Shown: in pieces, positions 5,800 to 11,844 of the stretch
How the letters are laid out: each line of letters opens with the position of its first letter
How positions within the stretch are numbered: the stretch's first letter is position 1
DNA from: an uncultured Collinsella sp.
GTDB taxonomy: Bacteria; Actinomycetota; Coriobacteriia; Coriobacteriales; Coriobacteriaceae
Assembly: GCA_900764415.1 (NCBI GenBank)
Contig: CAAFOA010000024.1
Span: 1 to 11,844, forward strand
Reading direction: 5' to 3'
DNA length: 11,844 nucleotides
Translations under genes and position numbers: made by a program
The notes under the pieces: model-generated
Seen by the model: only the letters and a program-made list of their open reading frames with translations
Database searches by the model: none
What the model was told of the DNA's origin: nothing

Positions 5800-7023
5800 A
5801 TGGCAAATAAGAAAAAGAACCCCGAGGTCGCGCCGACGCCCGAGCAACGGTCCCGCGCCGCCTCCAGCTCTCGCAAGAAGCAGCGCAAGACCTATGTGTC
5901 CAAGACCGTCAAGATTGTCCTGGTGGTCATCGGCGTGCTGGCGATGCTGCTCTCCGTCTCGGCCATGGCGTGCTCCGGCCTGATGTCGCAGACCGAAAGC
6001 GCCAGCTCGGGCTATAAGCTCACTGGTGGTGTGGCTGCCACTATCAACGGCACCAACCTCACCGAGGACACCGTGACCAAGCAGATCATGAGCATGCGCA
6101 CGTCCTACGGCTACACCAAGGACAAGGACTGGGCACAGTACCTGGTCGATAACGACCTCACACCCAAGAAGTACCGCAAGCAGCTCATCGACTCCTACGC
6201 GCAGCAGATTCTGCTTCAGCAGGCGCAGAAGGAAAACGGCGTGACGGTGTCGGACGAGGAGGTCGAGAAGGCTTGGAAGGACGCGTGCAAGAGTGCCGGC
6301 GGCGCTAAGGCTTTCAAGAAGACCCTTAAGACTTACGGCTACACCGAGGACACCTACAAGGATTCGCTCAAGGAGAGCCTGGCACAGCAGAAGCTCAAGG
6401 ATGCCGTGGCACCCACCAGCAAGCCCAAGGACAGCGAGATTGTCGATTACATCAATGAGAACCTGTCCAACTACAACGATGCCCGTCGTTCGTCGAATAT
6501 CCTGATCAAGGTCGATTCCGACGCTTCCGACGAGGACAAGGCTGCCGCCAAGGCCAAGGCGCAGGAGTGCCTGGACAAGATCAACTCCGGCGAGCTGAGC
6601 TTTGAGGACGCCGTGGAGCAGTATTCCGACGACACCGGCTCCAAGGAGAAGAAGGGTGACGTGGGCTGGGACAAGCTCACCACCTTCGTCGACAGCTACC
6701 AGGCGGCGCTCGAGGGACTCAATAAGGGCGATGTGAGCGGTGTCGTCGAGTCGACCTATGGCTATCACATCATCAAGTGCACTGACTACTTCCATGTCGA
6801 TAATCAGGTCGATGACATTAAGCAGGTGCCCAAGGACATCAAGAAGTACGTCTCCAACGTGGTGAAGACGCAGGCGGCAAGCACCGCGTACAGCGAATGG
6901 CTGGAGCAGTACAAGAAGGACGCCGACATCACCGTTAACCCCATGCCCAAGGATGTGCCGTACAACGTCAGCCTGAAGGGCGTCACCAAGAGTTCGACCG
7001 ACGATTCGTCGACGACTAAGTAA
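5800..7023 (+). CDS. membrane-anchored SurA/PrsA-like parvulin peptidyl-prolyl isomerase
   Basis: Probable extracytoplasmic foldase that assists folding of secreted proteins. The 407 residues begin with a Lys/Arg-rich cytoplasmic tail (1-35) and one hydrophobic segment near 36-60, acting as signal anchor. A SurA-N-like helical chaperone region spans about 75-215. A parvulin rotamase domain spans about 228-330, with YSDDTGSKEKKGDVGW at 275-290 and YGYHIIK at 320-326. A Ser/Thr-rich tail ends the protein. The VSAMACSG stretch near Cys58 faintly resembles a lipobox but fits poorly. The usual parvulin 'SHIL' histidine is replaced: the sequence reads SSNILIK, with Asn233 at that place, while the second conserved His (His323) is kept. 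Isomerase activity may therefore be reduced. A GCGAAAGG ribosome site precedes the ATG. It is rich in Lys and Asp, as exported actinobacterial proteins often are. Confidence 0.88.
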   Translation: MANKKKNPEVAPTPEQRSRAASSSRKKQRKTYVSKTVKIVLVVIGVLAMLLSVSAMACSGLMSQTESASSGYKLTGGVAATINGTNLTEDTVTKQIMSMRTSYGYTKDKDWAQYLVDNDLTPKKYRKQLIDSYAQQILLQQAQKENGVTVSDEEVEKAWKDACKSAGGAKAFKKTLKTYGYTEDTYKDSLKESLAQQKLKDAVAPTSKPKDSEIVDYINENLSNYNDARRSSNILIKVDSDASDEDKAAAKAKAQECLDKINSGELSFEDAVEQYSDDTGSKEKKGDVGWDKLTTFVDSYQAALEGLNKGDVSGVVESTYGYHIIKCTDYFHVDNQVDDIKQVPKDIKKYVSNVVKTQAASTAYSEWLEQYKKDADITVNPMPKDVPYNVSLKGVTKSSTDDSSTTK

Positions 7024-7028
7024 TCATG

Positions 7029-7054
7029 GGGCGGCGCTCGTGCGAGTGCCGCCC
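7029..7054 (+). other. strong RNA hairpin between the parvulin and YqeY genes, no T tract
   Basis: GGGCGGCGCTC (7029-7039) pairs with GAGTGCCGCCC (7044-7054) over 11 bp with one wobble and a GTGC tetraloop. No T run follows, so it is not a standard intrinsic terminator. It sits in the 54-nt spacer between two same-strand genes. It could stabilise or punctuate the mRNA, or be a weak terminator. Confidence 0.65.
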
Positions 7055-7077
7055 GCACTATTGAGGAGGATTTGCAG

Positions 7078-7521
7078 ATGACCAACGAAGAACTGCAGAA
7101 GGAAATGATTGCGGCCATGAAGGCCAAGGACAAGGTTCGTCTGTCTATCATTCGCCAGGTTAAGGCCGAGGTGAAGAACATCGAGGTCAACGAGCGCCGT
7201 GATGTGACCGAGGAAGATGTCAACAGCATGATCAAGCGTCTGATTAAGCAGACGAGCGAGACGCTGGAGATGTCCATTAAGGCCGGTACCGACCAGGAGC
7301 GTACCGACAACCTGGCCGAGCAGGTCAAGATTCTGGAGAGCCTGCTGCCCGCGCAGGTTTCGGGCGAGGAGCTCGAGGCCCTGATCGAGCAGGTTATCGC
7401 CGAGCTGGGCGCGACCTCTAAGAAGCAGATGGGCCAGGTCATGGGTGCTCTGGGCAAGGCCACCGGCGGCAACTTCGATAAGCCGGCAGCAGCAAAGATC
7501 GTCGGAGCCAAACTCGCGTAA
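7078..7521 (+). CDS. yqeY: GatB/YqeY domain-containing protein
   Basis: The 147-residue protein matches the YqeY family, a free-standing relative of the tail domain of the GatB amidotransferase subunit that is thought to contact tRNA. Its cellular role is unresolved. Visible features are a highly charged helical N-terminal half, with KDKVRLSIIRQVKAEVKN near 18-35 and an RRDVTEEDV segment. A second domain has LLPAQVSGEELEALIEQVI near 89-107, then SKKQMGQVMGALGKATGG, where family members carry the typical MGxVM segment. Length is normal. I chose the ATG at 7078 because GAGGAGGA lies seven bases before it; an in-frame TTG at 7072 is too close to that site. It is probably cotranscribed with the parvulin gene. 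Confidence 0.93.
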   Translation: MTNEELQKEMIAAMKAKDKVRLSIIRQVKAEVKNIEVNERRDVTEEDVNSMIKRLIKQTSETLEMSIKAGTDQERTDNLAEQVKILESLLPAQVSGEELEALIEQVIAELGATSKKQMGQVMGALGKATGGNFDKPAAAKIVGAKLA

Positions 7522-7600
7522 CGGCTCGACGCTGCAAACCCGTACACGCGGCAATCTGACGTTCAATTTCAAGGGCGGTTGTATTATTGTCGGGTCTTGA

Positions 7601-7634
7601 GGGGCGTGACCATTGCGGTCGCGCCCCCTTTTTT
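7601..7634 (+). terminator. intrinsic terminator after the YqeY gene
   Basis: GGGGCGTGACC (7601-7611) pairs with GGTCGCGCCCC (7617-7627) over 11 bp with one wobble and a 5-nt loop, followed by six T at 7629-7634. It lies 79 nt after the stop codon. A TATTAT at 7582-7587 lies between them, but no convincing -35 accompanies it. Confidence 0.92.
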
Positions 7635-7641
7635 GGCTGGG

Positions 7642-7670
7642 TACTCATTGGGGACAGACTTAAATGAGTA
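7642..7670. repeat. hairpin repeat with GGGGACAG loop
   Basis: TACTCATT (7642-7649) pairs perfectly with AATGAGTA (7663-7670). The 13-nt loop opens with GGGGACAG (7650-7657). It follows the YqeY terminator directly and has no T run, so it does not act as a terminator in either direction. The arms resemble no other hairpin in the window, but the core is shared. Confidence 0.75.
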
Positions 7671-7684
7671 GGTGGAAGGTTGCG

Positions 7685-7733
7685 GGTTCTTTACGGGAAT
7701 GTAGTGTGGGCTGCGGAAACGTGGTTCTTTCCG
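7685..7733 (+). repeat. 11-bp direct repeats upstream of ABC importer operon
   Basis: GGTTCTTTACG (7685-7695) and GGTTCTTTCCG (7723-7733) match at 10 of 11 positions and are spaced 38 bp start to start. The second copy abuts the TACAAT candidate -10 box. Direct repeats at this place could be binding sites for a regulator of the amino acid importer; none is identified. Confidence 0.4.
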
Positions 7734-7739
7734 TACAAT
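7734..7739 (+). promoter_or_regulatory. candidate -10 box (TACAAT) for ABC importer operon
   Basis: TACAAT lies 35 bp before the ATPase start codon, in the correct place for the promoter of the 7775-10804 operon. The region at -35 (about 7711-7716) reads CTGCGG and does not match consensus, which suggests activator dependence or another sigma factor. Confidence 0.4.
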
Positions 7740-7774
7740 AGTTCAACTCGTGTAAACGCAGGGAAGGGACATTC

Positions 7775-8506
7775 ATGGCAGACATGATCGAGATCAAGCA
7801 TCTCAACAAGTACTTTGGCGACCTGCATGTGCTCAAAGATATCAATCTCACCGTCAAGCGCGGCGAAAAGCTCGTAATGATCGGGCCTTCCGGTTCGGGT
7901 AAGTCGACGCTCATCCGTTGCGTTGATTATCTGGAGGAGCCCACGTCGGGCGAGGTCGTCATCGACGGTACGCCGCTCACCAAAAAGAACCACCTGGAGA
8001 TGGCTCGCAAGTACAGCTCCATGGTGTTTCAGCAGTTCAACCTGTATCCCAACATGACGGTGCTGGGCAACCTGACGCTCGCACCCATCAAGTTGCAAAA
8101 GAAGAGCAAGGAGGAGGCGACCGAGATCGCCATCGCCGCGCTCAAGCGCGTCGGCATGGCGCATAAGGCCGGCGAGTATCCGCAGAATCTCTCGGGCGGT
8201 CAGCAGCAGCGCATCGCCATCGCCCGTGCCCTGTGCACCAAGCAGCCCATCATCCTGTTTGACGAGCCGACCTCGGCGCTCGACCCCGAGATGGTCCAGG
8301 AGGTTCTGGACGTTATGATTGAGCTCGCGCAGGAGGACATCACCATGATCTGCGTGACGCACGAGATGGGCTTTGCGCGCCAGGTGGCCGACCGCGTCAT
8401 CTTTATGGAGGACGGCCGCATCCTGGAGGAGGGCACGCCCGAGCACTTCTTCGATAACCCCGAGAACCCGCGCTGCCGTGAGTTCCTGTCCAAGATTCTG
8501 CACTAG
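7775..8506 (+). CDS. polar amino acid ABC transporter, ATP-binding protein (GlnQ/HisP family)
   Basis: ATPase that powers the importer encoded by the next three genes, on the cytoplasmic face of the membrane. All motifs of a functional ABC domain are present in its 243 residues: Walker [10 protein letters not shown] (37-45), Q-loop [13 protein letters not shown] (84-96), signature LSGGQQQR (139-146), Walker B ILFDEP (160-165) with Asp163 and Glu164, D-loop SALD (167-170), and the switch His196 in VTHEMGFA. The Q-loop sequence and the full-length match are typical of the polar amino acid (PAAT) subfamily. The start has a GGGAAGGGA ribosome site six bases upstream. First gene of the operon; the binding-protein gene starts 8 nt after its stop. 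Confidence 0.97.
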   Translation: MADMIEIKHLNKYFGDLHVLKDINLTVKRGEKLVMIGPSGSGKSTLIRCVDYLEEPTSGEVVIDGTPLTKKNHLEMARKYSSMVFQQFNLYPNMTVLGNLTLAPIKLQKKSKEEATEIAIAALKRVGMAHKAGEYPQNLSGGQQQRIAIARALCTKQPIILFDEPTSALDPEMVQEVLDVMIELAQEDITMICVTHEMGFARQVADRVIFMEDGRILEEGTPEHFFDNPENPRCREFLSKILH

Positions 8507-8514
8507 GCGCGGTG

Positions 8515-9390
8515 ATGGACATGACGGATATGACGAGGGCGGCCGTGTCGCGCCGTCACTTTTTGCAGCTGGCTGGCGCCGGCATGCTTGCGCTGACGGG
8601 GACCGCGCTTGCCGGTTGCGGCAACTCCACCAGCGGCGAGGGCTCCGACAAGGGGTCCAAGCTTGCGGCCATCAAGTCGCGTGGCCATCTGAATGCCGGC
8701 GTTAAGAAGGACGTTCCCGGCTATGGCTATTACGACACCGCCAAGGGCCGCTTTGAGGGCATGGAAGTCGATTTGTGCTACCAGATCGCCGCTGCCGTCT
8801 TTGGTGTGAGCTACAAGGAGGCCCGCGCCCAGGAGCTTGTCGAGTTTACCGACGTAACGGCCAAGACGCGCGGCCCGCTGATCGATAACGGCCAACTTGA
8901 CGTGGTCGCGGCGACCTACACCATCACCGACGAGCGCAAGAAGAGCTGGGATTTCTCGACGCCGTACCGCACCGACTACGTGGGGCTCATGGTCAAGAAG
9001 CGTTCGGGCTTTACCTCGATTGAGGACCTGGACGGCAAGGTCATCGGCGTGAGTCAGGGTGCTACCACGCAGGGCCTGATCGAGCAGATGATCAAGGACA
9101 ACGGCTTTAGCTGCAAGCCCGAGTTTAGGGCCTTTAGCGGCTACCCCATCATCAAGAGCTCGCTCGACGCCGGCAATATCGACGTCTTTGCCATGGACCG
9201 CTCCACGCTGGCCGGTTACATGAACGAGACCGTTGAGCTGCTGCAGCCCGAAGTCAAGTTTGGCGAGCAGGGCTACGGCGTGGCGACCAAGAAGGGCTGC
9301 GACCTTTCGGCCGTGGTCGATCAGGTGATTTGCGATCGCCTGGCCGATGGCTGGCTCGACCAAGAGGTCAAGACCTGGGGTCTTGTATAG
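8515..9390 (+). CDS. amino acid ABC transporter substrate-binding lipoprotein with Tat-type signal
   Basis: Extracytoplasmic binding protein of the importer, family 3 (PF00497 type). The N-terminus has a twin-arginine motif SRRHFL (12-17), a hydrophobic stretch and a lipobox LAGC ending at Cys35. Export through Tat and lipid anchoring at Cys35 are therefore likely. The mature part has the segments GVKKDVPGYG (62-71), VTAKTRGPL (114-122) and TYTITDERK (134-142), then GVSQGATTQ and a SGYPIIKSSLDAG segment. These closely recall the aspartate/glutamate-binding PEB1a group, so an acidic amino acid substrate is a reasonable inference. I chose the ATG at 8515, with AGGCG upstream. The GTG at 8512 and the ATGs at 8521 and 8530 are alternatives, and all leave the signal intact. 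Confidence 0.95.
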   Translation: MDMTDMTRAAVSRRHFLQLAGAGMLALTGTALAGCGNSTSGEGSDKGSKLAAIKSRGHLNAGVKKDVPGYGYYDTAKGRFEGMEVDLCYQIAAAVFGVSYKEARAQELVEFTDVTAKTRGPLIDNGQLDVVAATYTITDERKKSWDFSTPYRTDYVGLMVKKRSGFTSIEDLDGKVIGVSQGATTQGLIEQMIKDNGFSCKPEFRAFSGYPIIKSSLDAGNIDVFAMDRSTLAGYMNETVELLQPEVKFGEQGYGVATKKGCDLSAVVDQVICDRLADGWLDQEVKTWGLV

Positions 9391-9415
9391 GCGCATCGTC
9401 CAAGGAAGGAATCAA

Positions 9416-10162
9416 ATGCTCGAAGGATTATTTGACGCCGACCGTTGGTCGACGACATTTCAAAACATGGGGCCCTTCTGGGAGGGCTTTGGCGTGACAC
9501 TGCAGGTGGTCGTTGCCGGTCTGCTGCTGTCGCTGGTGCTGGGCACGCTGCTGGGCGTGTTCTCTACCACTCGCTCGCGCGTGCTGCGTGCGATCAGCCG
9601 CGTGTACGTGGAGTTTTACCAGAACACTCCGTTGCCCGTGCAGGTGCTCTTTATGTACATGGCCGGTCCGCAGTTTTTGCAGGCCATAACCGGTGCCGAC
9701 CAGCCGGTGCGCATCGCGCCGTTCGTGCTGGGCTTCTTGGGCGTGGGCCTGTATCACGCGGCCTACATTTCGGAGGTCATCCGCACTGGTATCGAGGCGG
9801 TTCCGCGCGGTCAGATGGAGGCGGCCCAGAGCCAGGGCTTCACCCGTGCGCAGGCGTACTGGTACATCGTGTTGCCCCAGACATTCAAGATCATTCTGCC
9901 GCCGCTGTGTAACCAGGCGCTCAACCTGGTCAAGAACACGTCGGTGCTGGCGCTTGTGGCCGGCGGCGACCTTATGTACCGTTCCGACAACTTTGTGAGT
10001 CTGTACGGTTACCTGCAGGGATACATCGTCTGCTGCCTTATGTACTTCATCATCTGCTTTCCGCTCGCCATGCTGGTGCAGTGGCTCGAGCGCCGCTCCA
10101 AGGAGCGTCCGCGCGGCGTGAGCCTGGCCGAGCTGGGGCTCGACAACGTAGAGGAGGCCTAG
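9416..10162 (+). CDS. polar amino acid ABC transporter, permease protein 1 (HisM/GlnP family)
   Basis: Membrane subunit of the importer. The 248 residues carry about five membrane segments: near 30-55, 70-90, 100-125, about 175-185 weakly, and 205-225. A cytoplasmic EAA loop EAAQSQGFTRAQAYWYIVLPQ begins at Glu135 and couples to the ATPase. EFYQNTPLPVQ (near 64-74) is the typical segment found in PAAT permeases. I chose the ATG at 9416 because AAGGAAGGA lies five bases upstream. A longer reading frame from 9347 would overlap the binding-protein gene and has no ribosome site. It starts 25 nt after the binding-protein stop and ends 3 nt before the second permease. Confidence 0.95.
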   Translation: MLEGLFDADRWSTTFQNMGPFWEGFGVTLQVVVAGLLLSLVLGTLLGVFSTTRSRVLRAISRVYVEFYQNTPLPVQVLFMYMAGPQFLQAITGADQPVRIAPFVLGFLGVGLYHAAYISEVIRTGIEAVPRGQMEAAQSQGFTRAQAYWYIVLPQTFKIILPPLCNQALNLVKNTSVLALVAGGDLMYRSDNFVSLYGYLQGYIVCCLMYFIICFPLAMLVQWLERRSKERPRGVSLAELGLDNVEEA

Positions 10163-10165
10163 CGC

Positions 10166-10804
10166 ATGGAAATCTTCAACGCGACCAACCTGCTCTACAT
10201 TTGGGGCGGCTTTGTTAAGACCATCGAGATCTCGGCGCTGTCGATCTTTTTCTCGCTCATCTTTGGCACGGTGCTGGCGCTTGTTAAAAGCTATGCGCCC
10301 CGCCCGTTCCGTATTTTGGCGAGCGCCTATATCGAGCTGTTCCGTTGCACGCCGAACCTGCTGTGGATCCTGTTTATCTACTTTACGGTGCAGGGTTTGG
10401 ACATTGTGATTTCGACCATCGCCTTTACGCTGTTTACCAGCGCTGTTATGGCCGAGATTGTGCGCGGCGGCCTCAACTCGATTCCACGCGGCCAGTTTGA
10501 GGCAGCACAGAGCCAGGGCTTCGGCTTCTTTGCCACCATGCGTTACATCATTCTGCCGCAGACGTTTAAGACGATCATTCCGGCGCTGTTTAGCCAGTGC
10601 ACGACCGTCATTAAGGACAGCTCGTATCTTTCGGGCATTAACGTGGCCGAGCTCATGTACACGGCAAACGTCGTGATGGCCCACGCGATCGACCTGTCGC
10701 AGGTTCTTATGCTCTACGGCCTGGTGTTTGCGATGTACTTTGTGCTCAACTTTGGTATCTCGCTGCTGGTGAGGGCGTATCAGAGGCGAATGGTGGCAGC
10801 GTAG
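10166..10804 (+). CDS. polar amino acid ABC transporter, permease protein 2 (HisQ/GlnP family)
   Basis: Second membrane subunit, which should heterodimerise with permease 1. The 212-residue protein is a short, normal-length member with membrane segments near 18-42, 60-78, 83-100 and 180-203. The EAA loop begins EAAQSQGFGFFATMRYI at Glu112, and ELFRCTPNLLWILF (57-70) is the partner of the ENTP-type segment of permease 1. Its ribosome site GAGGAGG lies within the end of the preceding gene, and its ATG comes 3 nt after that stop, so translation is coupled. It is followed at once by a long hairpin that may separate it from the kinase-like gene. Confidence 0.95.
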   Translation: MEIFNATNLLYIWGGFVKTIEISALSIFFSLIFGTVLALVKSYAPRPFRILASAYIELFRCTPNLLWILFIYFTVQGLDIVISTIAFTLFTSAVMAEIVRGGLNSIPRGQFEAAQSQGFGFFATMRYIILPQTFKTIIPALFSQCTTVIKDSSYLSGINVAELMYTANVVMAHAIDLSQVLMLYGLVFAMYFVLNFGISLLVRAYQRRMVAA

Positions 10805-10805
10805 A

Positions 10806-10836
10806 ATGTGGCAAAGGGACAGCCCCTTTGTCACAT
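10806..10836. repeat. long hairpin repeat with GGGACAG centre
   Basis: ATGTGGCAAAGGG (10806-10818) pairs with CCCTTTGTCACAT (10824-10836), 13 bp with one wobble, around ACAGC, where one further C-G pair can form. It starts 2 nt after the permease stop codon. The GGGACAG core occupies 10816-10822. No T run follows, so it may act as a 3' stabiliser for importer mRNA or sequester the region before the next ribosome site at 10841. Confidence 0.8.
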
Positions 10837-10852
10837 AGAGAAAGGAATCGCG

Positions 10853-11476
10853 ATGAGCGATCTGGAGAACAAGAAGAGTCCTGTGGTCATTACCATCGCG
10901 CGCGACTTTGGTGCCGAGGGCCACGAGATCGGCCGTATCCTTGCCGATGAGCTGGGGATTCCGCTGTACGATAACGAGCTGCTGGTGCGTGCGTCGCTGC
11001 GCGCGGGCGAGTCGCTCGACAAGATGGCTGCCTACGACGAGCGCCTGGCCGTGGAGAATATGGCGTTTCTGCCCGACCGCTACGATGCCCGTTCGTACTC
11101 GGACAAGTTGTTCCAAAAGATGAGCCAGGTGATTTTGGATCTGGGCGAGACCGAGAGCTGCATTATCGAAGGCCGTCTGTCCGATTACCTGCTGCGCAAC
11201 AACCCCAATCACATTGCCGTGCTGGTGACCGCTCCTTTTGAGGACCGCGTCGAGATTGTGCGCAAGAAGCGTGGCCTTAACAAAAAGAAGGGCGCCAAGC
11301 TGGTCAAGCAGCAGCAGAAGGCGCGCGAGGCGTTCTATAAGCGCTACAGTGCCGGAAAGTGGAAGATGACGAGCGGCAAGGACATCGTCGTCAACCGCGC
11401 CAAGCTGGGCCGCGAAGGCTGCAAAGACGTCATCGCCGCGGCCTACCGCTACAAGGTGGCGCAGCTCGAAGGCTAG
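10853..11476 (+). CDS. cytidylate kinase-like family protein
   Basis: The 207-residue P-loop protein is of the 'cytidylate kinase-like' type (PF13189-like). It carries VVITIARDFGAEGHEIGRIL (11-30), where most family members have a GSGGREI loop, followed by ADELGIPLYD (31-40). A YSAGKWK...DIVVN...LGREGCKDVI C-terminal part is also typical. The loop is unusual: GAEGH replaces GSGGR, and there is no classical GKS/GKT, so phosphate binding and kinase activity need proof. The substrate is unknown; true Cmk proteins differ in length and loop. I chose the ATG at 10853, which has GAGAAAGGA upstream. A longer GTG start at 10808 would begin inside the hairpin. It may read through from the ABC operon and is convergent with the regulator gene on its right. 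Confidence 0.85.
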   Translation: MSDLENKKSPVVITIARDFGAEGHEIGRILADELGIPLYDNELLVRASLRAGESLDKMAAYDERLAVENMAFLPDRYDARSYSDKLFQKMSQVILDLGETESCIIEGRLSDYLLRNNPNHIAVLVTAPFEDRVEIVRKKRGLNKKKGAKLVKQQQKAREAFYKRYSAGKWKMTSGKDIVVNRAKLGREGCKDVIAAAYRYKVAQLEG

Positions 11477-11482
11477 CCGACC

Positions 11483-11523
11483 AAAACCACCACAAAGGGG
11501 ACAGACACCTTTGTGGTGGTTTT
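11483..11523. terminator. bidirectional intrinsic terminator with GGGGACAG in the loop region
   Basis: Arms 11483-11498 and 11508-11523 are perfectly complementary over 16 bp, with a 9-nt loop. A-rich and T-rich ends give a U tract in both directions (TTTT at 11520-11523 on plus, AAAA at 11483-11486 for minus). It lies between convergent genes, 6 nt after the kinase-like stop and 4 nt from the regulator stop, so it can end both transcripts. The GGGGACAG core spans 11497-11504, partly in the stem. Confidence 0.95.
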
Positions 11524-11527
11524 TGTT

Positions 11528-11844
11528 TTAGGCGGAGGGGAAGGCCTTGGTGAGACCGGCGCGCGTCTGCGTGTCGGTCTTTTGGTAGATAGAGCTCAGG
11601 TGGCGCTGTACCATGCGCATCGAGATGCCGAGTTCCTCGGCGATTTGCTTGAGCGGGCGTTCGTCCTGTGTCACGGCTATGAGCACGTCGACTTCGCGCG
11701 GGGTGAGAGCGTGGTTGGCGATGAAGGCCTGGCGTTGCTCTTCGATGCTCGGCGCTGCCAGCGCCTCCTCGGCAAGCTGTTGATGTTCGCGCTCCTGCTC
11801 GGTTTGGGGCAGGCGGAACAAGCCGGCTGCCACGAATGCTGCGC
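11528..11844 (-). CDS. LuxR-family transcriptional regulator (C-terminal part; 5' end outside window)
   Basis: The frame is open from the stop at 11528 to the right window edge, so the N-terminus is missing. A GTG at 11833 is not needed as a start, because upstream codons (Ala-Ala-Phe) continue. The visible part ends in a LuxR/FixJ-type helix-turn-helix: LTPREVDVLIAV, then LKQIAEELGISMRMVQRHL and SSIYQKTDTQTRAGL, the DNA-binding pattern of the family. Before it lies a hydrophobic AAFVAAGLF stretch and a Glu/Gln-rich linker. That order fits regulators of Coriobacteriia in which a multi-pass membrane domain precedes the HTH, but the membrane part is outside the window. It is convergent with the kinase-like gene; targets are unknown. 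Confidence 0.85.
   Translation of the reverse strand, partial: AAFVAAGLFRLPQTEQEREHQQLAEEALAAPSIEEQRQAFIANHALTPREVDVLIAVTQDERPLKQIAEELGISMRMVQRHLSSIYQKTDTQTRAGLTKAFPSA

Noticed and set aside
5134-6795. 553-codon open frame on the minus strand over EIIA and the parvulin gene
   Set aside because: It is an antisense shadow of codon bias. It crosses two real genes and the palindrome block without domain signal.
7072-7077. TTG start for the YqeY gene
   Set aside because: It lies only one base from the GAGGAGGA site; ATG 7078 has proper spacing.
7582-7600. Promoter of a small RNA ended by the 7601-7634 terminator
   Set aside because: TATTAT has no matching -35, and the hairpin is explained as the terminator of the YqeY gene.
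9347-9415. Upstream extension of permease 1
   Set aside because: It overlaps the binding-protein gene and lacks a ribosome site, while ATG 9416 has AAGGAAGGA at good spacing.
10808-10852. GTG-start extension of the kinase-like protein
   Set aside because: The extension is encoded by the hairpin repeat; ATG 10853 has GAGAAAGGA upstream.
9428-11212. 594-codon open frame on the minus strand over the permeases and kinase-like gene
   Set aside because: It is rich in His, Gln, Arg and Ala, typical of antisense reading of high-GC genes, and spans three well-supported genes.

Overview
The window is about 60% GC with G/C-rich third codon positions, close gene spacing and SD-type ribosome sites. Three things suggest a gut actinobacterium of the class Coriobacteriia, most likely Collinsella or a close relative: the gene set, a probable membrane-anchored LuxR regulator, and many intergenic palindromes with a GGGGACAG core. 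The genus is an inference from general familiarity, not from a search.

Layout. 1-1084 (minus, runs off the left edge): a CmpB-like multi-spanning membrane protein. 1085-1380: divergent intergenic region with a candidate purF promoter. 1381-5002 (plus): de novo purine genes purF, purM and purN. A terminator-like hairpin lies between purF and purM, purM and purN overlap by 11 nt, and a strong intrinsic terminator follows purN. 5081-5136: a 56-nt near-perfect palindrome. 5155-5619: an orphan PTS EIIA gene, followed by a 110-nt block of tandem palindromes. 5800-7521: a membrane-anchored parvulin-type foldase and a YqeY/GatB-like protein, ended by a strong terminator at 7601-7634. 7775-10804: a complete polar amino acid ABC importer (ATPase, Tat-type lipoprotein binding protein, two permeases), probably for acidic amino acids. 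10853-11476: a cytidylate kinase-like P-loop protein. 11483-11523: a bidirectional terminator. 11528-11844 (minus, runs off the right edge): the C-terminal LuxR HTH end of a regulator.

How the genes work together. PurF, PurM and PurN catalyse steps 1, 5 and 3 of IMP synthesis. The four ABC genes sit 3-25 nt apart and form one import system. The parvulin protein probably acts on exported proteins outside the membrane. EIIA would need EIIB and EIIC partners encoded elsewhere.

The most unusual signal is not a gene. At least seven intergenic copies of GGGACAG, mostly GGGGACAG, lie at or beside the centre of hairpins whose stems are unrelated in sequence but internally complementary. A sister motif, GGGACGTTC, occurs three times, all on the minus strand. 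Some copies form terminators and others do not. This looks like a dispersed palindromic element family or a recognition site with a fixed core and interchangeable arms.
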